DNA of 8,386 bases from Bacteroidota bacterium (GTDB taxonomy: Bacteria > Bacteroidota > Bacteroidia > NS11-12g > UBA955): assembly GCA_005788145.1 (NCBI GenBank), contig SXYY01000104.1, forward strand, positions 1-8,386, in the 5' to 3' direction. Below the pieces are notes generated by a model. The model made no database searches. It was not told where the DNA came from and saw nothing but the letters and a program-made list of their open reading frames with translations. A program made the position numbers and the translations under genes. Below, piece by piece: positions 1 to 5,825 of the stretch; the stretch's first letter is position 1, and the number at the start of each line of letters is the position of its first letter.

Positions 1-648
1 CAATTCGTCTTTGCCACCACCGGGGAGCATTGCTTTTTCGCTGTTGTAGCGCACCTCATTGTCTTTCACCACGTATTCGGTGATGATTTTGCCATCAACC
101 TGTTTGGAACAATACAGTTTCAGGTTTGTGAAGTACGTCATGTTTTCCCATGCGATTTTTTGCACCGATGCTGGGATATTGGTCTCATTTACGATGGTTT
201 CGATGGGCGATGCTGTAGGGTTGGCAGCCACTGCGGGTGGAAGTTTCGATGAAAAATTCTCTCGGCTGCCATCTTGCAGGATTATCGTTTCAGGAATGAT
301 GTAGCGCTTTGAAATTTTTGCAACCCTCGCCAAATATTCCGCATGAACACTGTCCGCAGCGTAGGCTTTCTGTGTAATCACAATCCCTTTGAATACAACC
401 CGCGATATGGGGGTAAAGTAAAACCGCAATTCGATGTTTTCGCCGGCCATTTTGCCTGTGAAGCGATAGTCCTCCACATTTTTGGCGACCAGTTTTAGCC
501 CTGACTTTGTGAATGCTGAGGCCACCGAATCCACGTTGCCAATGATATCAATCATGTTGATTCTTTGGGCCGATGCGACATTGGCAACCAAGCTCAAAAC
601 CAACGCGACAAAGATACTCATCCACCGATTGTGTAATTTTCTCTGCAT
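1..648 (-). CDS. Exported protein of unknown function, partial (C-terminus beyond left edge)
   Basis: An open minus-strand frame runs without a stop from position 648 to the left edge, giving 216 codons of an incomplete gene. The N-terminus looks like a Sec signal peptide: basic residues (MQRKLHNRW), a hydrophobic stretch of about 15 residues, then a VASA|Q cleavage site near residues 27/28. The mature part is polar and mixed, as in envelope or secreted proteins, with no motif I recognise. A mature start of QRINMIDIIGNVDS followed by alternating strand-like segments would suit a periplasmic or lipoprotein-like protein, but there is no lipobox cysteine. I chose ATG at 648 because it gives a normal short basic n-region. 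In-frame alternatives are ATG at 621, which loses most of the basic residues, and ATG at 678 or 702, which lengthen the n-region. The frame is closed upstream by a stop at 718-720. The gene diverges from the HMG-CoA reductase gene. Function unknown. Confidence 0.72.
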   Translation of the reverse strand, partial: MQRKLHNRWMSIFVALVLSLVANVASAQRINMIDIIGNVDSVASAFTKSGLKLVAKNVEDYRFTGKMAGENIELRFYFTPISRVVFKGIVITQKAYAADSVHAEYLARVAKISKRYIIPETIILQDGSRENFSSKLPPAVAANPTASPIETIVNETNIPASVQKIAWENMTYFTNLKLYCSKQVDGKIITEYVVKDNEVRYNSEKAMLPGGGKDEL

Positions 649-805
649 TTGTCGTTTCTCTATCAAATGCGATGCCATAAACGATGCGTAACTTTGCCGC
701 ATCCCCGGTAAATTCCATTACTGACGGATTCCTCCGCTGCAATGGCCTTCGGGAATGTATTTTTGCAGACAAACTGCGGCAGTCAGACCATTTGGAAAAA
801 TTAAC

Positions 806-823
806 TTTTGCGATTTTCCGTAA
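806..823 (+). repeat. 18-bp direct repeat, copy 1
   Basis: TTTTGCGATTTTCCGTAA occurs here and again, base for base, at 838-855. The start-to-start distance is 32 bp, close to three helical turns, so proteins bound to the two copies would lie on the same DNA face. The copies are about 150-200 bp upstream of the HMG-CoA reductase fusion start. They may be operator half-sites or a local duplication; the sequence alone cannot decide. Confidence 0.75.
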
Positions 824-837
824 AATCAATAATTTTT

Positions 838-855
838 TTTTGCGATTTTCCGTAA
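838..855 (+). repeat. 18-bp direct repeat, copy 2
   Basis: Exact second copy of the element at 806-823. It follows an unbroken T run and is followed directly by ACAAACTGCG, a decamer that also occurs at 769-778, so this side of the intergenic region is built from several short repeated words. The repeat is not palindromic in itself, so a dimeric regulator would need to bind both copies as a tandem. Confidence 0.75.
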
Positions 856-948
856 CAAACTGCGCCCAATTGATAACAATTTGGTAAAAAACGCAAAAAA
901 ACAGTGTCGCGAACGGATTGTAGCCTATTGGCCCAAAGCGGCTTACTG

Positions 949-977
949 TTGAAATACCGTTGAATCGAATACCTTTG
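949..977 (+). promoter_or_regulatory. Bacteroidota-type promoter for the HMG-CoA reductase cluster
   Basis: TTG at 949-951, an 18-bp spacer, then TACCTTTG at 970-977 match the Bacteroidota primary sigma factor consensus (TTG/TTTG near -33 and TAnnTTTG near -7). Transcription would start near 983, leaving a leader of roughly 24 nt before the ATG at 1007. The leader has no Shine-Dalgarno sequence, which is usual in this phylum. Assignment is by consensus match only. Confidence 0.6.
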
Positions 978-1006
978 TTTTTTGGGGTTTATCGCCCGAA
1001 ACATCC

Positions 1007-3382
1007 ATGACTGAAGAACTACCCATCTTACCCGGCAGGGGGCTCAGCACACGCACCGCCACCGATTTGCGCGTTTCCTTTTTGAAATCGCACGGGTTCA
1101 CATTGGACGCATTGTTAAATTCAGGACTGGATATCGCTTCCATTCAACACAACATTGAGTCGTACATCGGTAGCACCGAGATTCCCGTGGGGATTGTGGG
1201 TCCGATGGTCTTCAACGACGGTGGAAAATCGGAATTTGTTTATGCACCTGTGGGCACGCTGGAGGGCGCTTTGGTCGCCAGTATGAACCGCGGGGCGAAG
1301 GTCGTTTCGCGCAGCGGCGGGTTCAGTGCCAACGTGGAATGGCAAAAGATGGTGCGCACACCGATGTTATTGCTGCGGGATGGCACATATGCCCAACCGA
1401 TTTGCGATTGGGTACAATCCCATTTCAACGACATCAAAAAATCGGCAGAGGCCTATTCCAATCACGCCAAGCTCATTGCCATTGATACCCATGTGTTGGA
1501 ACAGTGCGTGCATTTGCACTTTGTTTATACCACGGGGGATGCTTCTGGACAGAACATGACCACCACTTGCACCTGGCATGGATTGCTTTTTTTGGTGGAC
1601 GAATTGCGCAATGCATTTCCTGACTGCGACTTTGAATTCATCATCGAAGGCAACGGCGCATCGGACAAAAAAGTATCGACCCATAACATTGAACACGGCA
1701 GAGGCACCAGGGTTACGGCACAATGTGATATTCCAAGGCAAGTCATTCACGAGGTTCTGCGCACCACCCCCGAGCGCATGCTCGAATTCATCAAGCCATC
1801 GCAAGCGTACGCCCAAAAAATGGGTATGATTACCTTCAATGTGAATGTAGCCAATGCAATTGCGGGGATTTTTGTCGCCACCGGGCAAGATTTGGCTTCC
1901 ATCCATGAATCGAGTTCGGCGTTCGTGGATATGCAACCCTACGGCAATGCGATTTATCCCGATGGCGTGCGGATCACCGTTACATTGTCCAACTTGGTCA
2001 TTGGCACCGTAGGCGGGGGAACGCATGTTTCCAAGCAAGCAGAAGCGTTGGCCCTGATGGATTGTTTGGGCAGCGGAAAAGCCCATCGTTTTGCCAAGCT
2101 CATCGCGGGGTTTTCGTTGGCACTGGAAATTTCCACCTATGCCGCCATCATGAGCGGTGAATTTGCCAAAGCCCACGAAAAATTGGGTCGGAACAAACCT
2201 GTTTCTTGGTTGTTAAAATCGGAAATCACCCCGGAATTCCTTCAGCCCCACTTAAAAGATTGGCTCGGTAGCCGTATAATACAATCCCTTTCATGGAAGG
2301 GCGATGCGCAACTCGAAAACGGCATCATCACCAACATCACCGGCAAAATCAGCAACAAATTGATGGGCTTTTTGCCCACTGCCCTGATCCTTAACGAGGT
2401 CAGTGAGCACGCACCGAGTCAAGAAAAACTACTCATCAAATCCAAGGCGCTAGACACGGAAGTCATCAAAGGACTTCACCTCATTGCGGCCTCCATCGAT
2501 ACTTCTTTGGCGGATTTGATCCGACTGCATCAAACGCAATTGGAATATCACGGTTGCCACCTGAAAGAGCCTGCCATTTATCAGCACCTCCAAAAAAATG
2601 GATTTGTTGCGATGCCCCGACATTATGGAAACATCATCAAGGCCGATCGCGAAATCTATTTGGTTTTGCAAGAGTGGATAACGCCAAGACAAATCGCCCT
2701 GCAAAATAGCGAAGACACGCCCGAATTATGGACCCAAGAATGGATTCAATTGTGTTTGAGCAGTATCGATGTAGCGCACCGAATGTTGGAAACGCTACCC
2801 GAAGAGAAACCCCAACTGCTACAGTCTTTTCAACCTTGGAAAGCCATAAACCTATACGGCAAATTGATGGACATCCTCATTGAGGAATGTGCTGAAGCTG
2901 AACAAATCGAGGCCTTGCAATCAGTCAAAGAGGCGATGTTGAATTTCGAATCAGACTACACAGCGCTGCGATGGCCGAAGGTGCCCATCCACAATGATTT
3001 CAATCCGAGAAACACACTCATTCGAAGCATTGGAATGCCCTGTATCTACGACTGGGAACTGTCCATGATCGACCTGCCACAGCGTGATATCGTGGAATTT
3101 TTGAGTTTCGTATTGCCCGTAGATTTCGATCGCGATGACCTCATCGTCCATTTGAGAGACCATTACCAATCAATCCAACAAAGGAAAGGTCCGGGACACA
3201 CGCTCCCCTTCAGCGATTACTTGTTGGCCGCGGAGATGTCGGTCAAAACCTATATTTGTTGCAGGGTATCGTTTTACGAAGTCTCAGGAATTGTGGCGAA
3301 ATACGATTTCTCCAAACGCATTTTGGCAGTTTCATTGAGAATGTTGGAAGCGTTGGAATTGGCTTTGGAAACAGTCCATTAA
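1007..3382 (+). CDS. HMG-CoA reductase fused to an APH/choline-kinase-like phosphotransferase domain
   Basis: The protein has 791 residues in two parts. Residues 1 to about 410 are an HMG-CoA reductase, which reduces HMG-CoA to mevalonate with NAD(P)H. Family motifs are present: EIPVGIVGPM (58-67), TLEGALVASMNRG (84-96), GDASGQNMTT (177-186) and GTVGGGT (333-339). The four catalytic residues known from the human enzyme all have counterparts: Glu86, Lys221 or Lys222 (in DKK), Asp295 (in GQD) and His390. The motif style is nearer class I than class II. There is no membrane anchor. Residues from about 440 to 791 look like an aminoglycoside-phosphotransferase/choline-kinase fold: an N-lobe-like strand with Lys478 (LLIK), the catalytic-loop motif HNDFNPRN (His662, Asp664, Asn669), and DWE (Asp682) as metal-binding motif. 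A lone bacterial HMG-CoA reductase is usually about 400-440 residues, so the extra half is a real fusion in one unbroken frame. It is the first gene of a three-gene cluster. The kinase substrate is unknown; mevalonate, another alcohol, or a regulatory role are all possible. Confidence 0.9.
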   Translation: MTEELPILPGRGLSTRTATDLRVSFLKSHGFTLDALLNSGLDIASIQHNIESYIGSTEIPVGIVGPMVFNDGGKSEFVYAPVGTLEGALVASMNRGAKVVSRSGGFSANVEWQKMVRTPMLLLRDGTYAQPICDWVQSHFNDIKKSAEAYSNHAKLIAIDTHVLEQCVHLHFVYTTGDASGQNMTTTCTWHGLLFLVDELRNAFPDCDFEFIIEGNGASDKKVSTHNIEHGRGTRVTAQCDIPRQVIHEVLRTTPERMLEFIKPSQAYAQKMGMITFNVNVANAIAGIFVATGQDLASIHESSSAFVDMQPYGNAIYPDGVRITVTLSNLVIGTVGGGTHVSKQAEALALMDCLGSGKAHRFAKLIAGFSLALEISTYAAIMSGEFAKAHEKLGRNKPVSWLLKSEITPEFLQPHLKDWLGSRIIQSLSWKGDAQLENGIITNITGKISNKLMGFLPTALILNEVSEHAPSQEKLLIKSKALDTEVIKGLHLIAASIDTSLADLIRLHQTQLEYHGCHLKEPAIYQHLQKNGFVAMPRHYGNIIKADREIYLVLQEWITPRQIALQNSEDTPELWTQEWIQLCLSSIDVAHRMLETLPEEKPQLLQSFQPWKAINLYGKLMDILIEECAEAEQIEALQSVKEAMLNFESDYTALRWPKVPIHNDFNPRNTLIRSIGMPCIYDWELSMIDLPQRDIVEFLSFVLPVDFDRDDLIVHLRDHYQSIQQRKGPGHTLPFSDYLLAAEMSVKTYICCRVSFYEVSGIVAKYDFSKRILAVSLRMLEALELALETVH

Positions 3383-3400
3383 ACCAAAAACCGTTGAACA

Positions 3401-3405
3401 AGGAA
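3401..3405 (+). promoter_or_regulatory. Possible ribosome binding site for the CarS-like gene
   Basis: AGGAA lies 12 nt before the ATG at 3418. It is one of the few purine-rich SD-like words next to a start in this window and favours ATG 3418 over the in-frame TTG at 3394. The spacing is longer than ideal, and SD use is weak in Bacteroidota. Confidence 0.3.
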
Positions 3406-3417
3406 CTCTCCATATAC

Positions 3418-3984
3418 ATGATCGGCGCCTTGCTTCCGTTGGTGATCACAAACATCGCCCACATGGTGTTGGTGAAACGCAACGGATTTTCCGGTTTGGC
3501 GGTGCCCATCCATGCGGGGGCTTTTGGTCCGAACAAAACCTGGCGGGGGGTGGTATTTGTTTCGGTCGTGAACGCGGTTTGTTTTGGGCTGATCAATATT
3601 CCGGGCGGGGTGCTGCTTTCTCATTTGAACGACACAGCCTATGACGCAATTTTCAAAGATTTGAGCACCTGGCACGGGTGGGAAGACATTCTATTCAAAT
3701 GTTTCATCGGTTGGGTATATGGGATGGCCTATGTGCTTTTCGAACTCCCCAATTCCTGGTTGAAACGCAGGATGGGCATCCCCGCGGGTGCGTCAGCAAA
3801 CCGCTTCAAAGGGCTATTTACCCTGCTCGATAAAACAGATTCTGCTTTGGGGGTAAGCCTCGTTTTTTGTGTATTGCGCGATTTTTCTTGGGTCGATGCT
3901 TCCGTATTTTTCGTCACCGCATCCGGTCTTCATTTTCTTTTCTCTTGGATTCTATACCTTCGAAAAATCAAAAAAGCGTTCTAA
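3418..3984 (+). CDS. CarS-like CTP:lipid-phosphate cytidylyltransferase, membrane protein
   Basis: The protein has 188 residues and several hydrophobic segments (about 2-18, 45-62, 94-110, 145-153, 161-181). Motifs resemble CDP-archaeol synthase (CarS, formerly DUF46), in the same broad family as CdsA: PNKTWRG (38-44, compare GDGKTWRG), FELPNSWLKRRMGIPAG (108-124, compare the KSFIKRR-type motif) and LDKTDSALG (137-145, compare LDQxDxxxG). The N-terminal segment LPLVITNIAHMVLV also sits where CarS has its first helix. CarS transfers CMP from CTP to an unsaturated archaeal ether-lipid phosphate; the bacterial CdsA uses phosphatidic acid. Substrate here is not determined. The open frame extends back to 3256, but that part overlaps the preceding gene by over 120 bp and reads as out-of-frame sequence, so I start at ATG 3418; TTG 3394 is an alternative. 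Gap to the upstream gene is 35 bp and to the next gene 21 bp, so co-transcription is likely. Confidence 0.75.
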   Translation: MIGALLPLVITNIAHMVLVKRNGFSGLAVPIHAGAFGPNKTWRGVVFVSVVNAVCFGLINIPGGVLLSHLNDTAYDAIFKDLSTWHGWEDILFKCFIGWVYGMAYVLFELPNSWLKRRMGIPAGASANRFKGLFTLLDKTDSALGVSLVFCVLRDFSWVDASVFFVTASGLHFLFSWILYLRKIKKAF

Positions 3985-4005
3985 ACCCATACTTTTAAAC
4001 AACCC

Positions 4006-4614
4006 ATGAGTCAAACAACCGCCAATCCATCGCCCAAAAAGGAAAACATTTGGAACCTTCCCAATGCCATTAGTTTGTATCGGTTGCTTTCGTTTCCGTT
4101 TCTACTTTACCTGATCTATGCTGGTAACGAGTCTTTGTTTGCGACCTTGTTGTGCATCAATTTGGCCAGCGACGCCATCGATGGAATCATCGCTCGCACC
4201 TTCAAACTGCAGACCGAATTTGGCGCACGCCTCGATTCAATGGCCGATTGGGGTACGTATATTTTGGCATTTGTGGGGATTTACAACTTCAAAATGCCTG
4301 ACCACGGCAATGATTTTTGGCTATTGTATCCTTTTATTGGGCTGATTGTTTTTTACAACATTTTCTCCTTTATCAAATTCCGAAGATTGCCGAGTTTGCA
4401 TATGTACAGCGCGAAACTGGGCGGCTATTTCCAAGGCATTTACTTTTTCGGCTTGTTCTCATACGGCTACTACGCGCCCATTTTCTTCTTTGCGATGATT
4501 TGGGGGTGGCTCAGTAGCATCGAGGAAATCATCATACTGATCTACCTCAAAGAGTTGCGCTCCAACGTCAAGGGATTGTACTGGGTGTTAAAATCTGGCA
4601 GAACCGCTCAATAA
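4006..4614 (+). CDS. CDP-alcohol phosphatidyltransferase family protein
   Basis: The protein has 202 residues and is an integral membrane enzyme. It carries the complete CDP-alcohol phosphotransferase signature: Asp56, Asp59-Gly60, Ala63-Arg64, Gly73, Asp77, Asp81 (pattern DxxDGxxAR-x8-GxxxDxxxD). The four aspartates bind metal and catalyse replacement of CMP on a CDP-linked lipid by an alcohol such as glycerol-3-phosphate, serine or inositol. The opening NLPNAISLYRLLSFPFLLYLI is typical of the family's first cytoplasmic helix and membrane segment; three or four further hydrophobic segments follow (about 84-94, 103-122, 140-165, 170-185). Length is normal for the family. Family sequence alone does not fix the alcohol. 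The gene follows the CarS-like gene by 21 bp, and a cytidylyltransferase next to a CMP-displacing transferase strongly suggests consecutive steps in one lipid pathway. The stop overlaps the end of the convergent methyltransferase gene. Confidence 0.9.
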   Translation: MSQTTANPSPKKENIWNLPNAISLYRLLSFPFLLYLIYAGNESLFATLLCINLASDAIDGIIARTFKLQTEFGARLDSMADWGTYILAFVGIYNFKMPDHGNDFWLLYPFIGLIVFYNIFSFIKFRRLPSLHMYSAKLGGYFQGIYFFGLFSYGYYAPIFFFAMIWGWLSSIEEIIILIYLKELRSNVKGLYWVLKSGRTAQ

Positions 4615-5237
4615 ATCAGCGGAAACATCTTCCACGTTCTCGCTTTGTACGCGCGATAATCGTCGCCAAAATGGCTTTCCAGCACGGCTTCCTCTACAGG
4701 AATTCGTTTGTGTGTGGTGTACCAAACACCCCAAAGAATCAATGCGATGCTCAACAAGCTGTGTAAGGCCAACCCCATACCCAAACCGTAAATGTACATA
4801 CCGGTGTAGCTTGGGTGACGCATCCAACGGTATACACCATCCGACTTCAGTTGATGTCCTTTCAAGATGGTCACTTTCACCGTAAACGCCTTCTTCAAAC
4901 TCAATATTGCAACCCAGCGCAGTGTGAGTCCAACGGTGAACAATAGAACAGCCAATCGCTCCCAAGTGAAATCAACATTGCTGTTGGGATTCAGGACATC
5001 ACCCAATTGCGACCAACCCAACCCGGAGGGGATTGCGCCGAGACCCCAATGCCATGGATCCCAAACGCCTACCACGATCCCGAGGATCACCGACAATGGC
5101 ATCACCAACCGAAACACGCGAATGGTGTTGTCGTCTTTGACGTATTCAAACTCCCCATCTTTGGCGTTTTTCAGTCCGTTTGCGAGAATGGCAGAAATCG
5201 TAACGGATATCGCCATGAGAAAAATTAGCGCGTTCAT
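4608..5237 (-). CDS. ICMT-like membrane methyltransferase
   Basis: The protein has 209 residues with hydrophobic segments at about 3-18, 44-59, 93-112, 145-173. The C-terminal half has the isoprenylcysteine carboxyl methyltransferase/phospholipid methyltransferase pattern: GVYRWMRHPSYTG (134-146), a glutamate pair (182-183), then FGDDYRAY (190-197) and a basic tail. In this family the RHPxYxG stretch and the later EE/Y residues bind S-adenosylmethionine in the membrane. Bacterial members are diverse and methylate small or lipid-like substrates; few have been assigned. Substrate here is unknown. I start at ATG 5237, since an upstream in-frame ATG at 5297 would add 20 basic, poorly membrane-like residues and overlap the divergent gene's start. 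It is convergent with the three-gene lipid cluster, sharing 7 bp at the stops, and divergent from the 5296 gene. Confidence 0.8.
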   Translation of the reverse strand: MNALIFLMAISVTISAILANGLKNAKDGEFEYVKDDNTIRVFRLVMPLSVILGIVVGVWDPWHWGLGAIPSGLGWSQLGDVLNPNSNVDFTWERLAVLLFTVGLTLRWVAILSLKKAFTVKVTILKGHQLKSDGVYRWMRHPSYTGMYIYGLGMGLALHSLLSIALILWGVWYTTHKRIPVEEAVLESHFGDDYRAYKARTWKMFPLIY

Positions 5238-5283
5238 GCGGTGCTGTAAATAACGAAAATACAACAAAATCAGGGATTTTCGG

Positions 5284-5291
5284 TACTTTTG
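5284..5291 (+). promoter_or_regulatory. TAnnTTTG box very close to the start of the next gene
   Basis: TACTTTTG matches the Bacteroidota -7 box, but I find no TTG at the expected distance upstream. It ends only 4 bp before the ATG at 5296, so a transcript driven from it would have almost no leader. It may be a leaderless promoter, or a chance match, or the true start could lie downstream. Confidence 0.3.
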
Positions 5292-5295
5292 ACCC

Positions 5296-5817
5296 ATGAT
5301 TCACGTGCGGATTTTTCATGGTTCAGTAACCAAGCCTTTTTCGGGCGACACGCACCGTGAATTGGGGGGATTTTTTGGCGGCCATGTCGCGGTACAGGTC
5401 TTTGATCGGGTGTATGGCTTCTACTATGCCGACCGCAATAACATTCACATTTTCCCCAACAACCAAGCCAAAAGCGCCATTTTTCAGAACCAATCCCTGC
5501 CAGAATGGGAAGAAATTGTGCGCGATAAAAAGGAAACCATCGTTTCAATTCCGGCCAGCGAAGAGGAACAATTGTGGCTCAAAGACTATTATAAGCGCAA
5601 TGTGGCGGACCCCGAGTGCGATTATTCTTTTTGGGGTGAGCGATGCGCCTCCAACTGCCACAGGCTCTTATCCCAGCTGGGAAAAGTGAAACCCGGAAGT
5701 CGATTATTAACCGCTTTCTACCCAGGTCAGTTGCTGATCACCTTGAAACGCGAAGCCAAACAGCGAGGCTATATGGTTAGAACCAAACCGGGTGATCCCC
5801 GCAGAATCTGGGCTTAA
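5296..5817 (+). CDS. Small soluble protein, possible permuted NlpC/P60-like cysteine hydrolase
   Basis: The protein has 173 residues, no signal peptide and no membrane segment, so it is probably cytoplasmic. I do not recognise it firmly. It shows an early GGHVAVQV (His30 at the start of a strand-like segment followed by YGFYY) and a late ERCASNCHRLLSQLG (Cys117 and Cys121 at the start of a probable helix). A histidine before the cysteine, with the cysteine capping a helix, is the order seen in circularly permuted papain-like folds such as the LRAT and YiiX/YaeF groups, where they hydrolyse amides or esters of lipids or cell-wall peptides. This reading is inference from two short motifs. The C-terminus is basic (KREAKQRG, DPRRIW). 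It is divergent from the methyltransferase gene and ends 8 bp from the end of the convergent dikinase-like gene. Uncharacterised protein is the safe name. Confidence 0.7.
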   Translation: MIHVRIFHGSVTKPFSGDTHRELGGFFGGHVAVQVFDRVYGFYYADRNNIHIFPNNQAKSAIFQNQSLPEWEEIVRDKKETIVSIPASEEEQLWLKDYYKRNVADPECDYSFWGERCASNCHRLLSQLGKVKPGSRLLTAFYPGQLLITLKREAKQRGYMVRTKPGDPRRIWA

Positions 5818-5825
5818 TGAATAAA

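Larger units (their letters stand above)
649..1006. other. Divergent intergenic region, AT-rich, with repeats and a promoter
   Basis: This stretch of about 358 bases separates the minus-strand exported-protein gene from the plus-strand HMG-CoA reductase fusion gene. I find no convincing gene on either strand; the short open frames here have no family character. It holds an exact 18-bp direct repeat (806-823 and 838-855), a 10-bp repeat ACAAACTGCG (769-778 and 855-864), a small inverted repeat AATTG-ATAA-CAATT (868-881), and a Bacteroidota-type promoter next to the plus-strand gene (949-977). Homopolymer A and T runs are concentrated between 790 and 900. The arrangement suits a regulatory region for one or both flanking genes. 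Confidence 0.6.

Noticed and set aside
758..765. TATTTTTG, a second match to the Bacteroidota -7 box
   Set aside because: No TTG is found at a fitting distance upstream, and it lies over 230 bp from the next plus-strand start, whereas 949-977 has both elements close to the gene.
868..881. AATTG-ATAA-CAATT inverted repeat, superficially like part of a lac-type operator
   Set aside because: A 5-bp arm in a very AT-rich stretch is easily found by chance, and no regulator gene is in the window.
1367..2176. A 269-codon open frame antisense to the HMG-CoA reductase half
   Set aside because: The plus-strand frame carries all family motifs and catalytic residues across this region. The antisense translation is rich in His, Cys and Gly without family features, typical of a shadow frame.
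3256..3417. Longer start for the CarS-like gene, from ATG 3256
   Set aside because: It would overlap the preceding gene by 127 bp and the extra residues have no CarS-like features; the CarS-type first membrane helix begins at 3418.
4604..4622. Small inverted repeat CCGCT ... AGCGG around the overlapping stop codons
   Set aside because: The stem is only 5 bp with a 9-nt loop and no T-tract follows in either direction, so it is too weak to call as a bidirectional terminator.
5238..5297. Longer start for the ICMT-like gene, from ATG 5297
   Set aside because: It would overlap the start codon of the divergent 5296 gene and add a basic segment ahead of what looks like the first membrane helix. 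The start at 5237 leaves a 58-bp intergenic gap.
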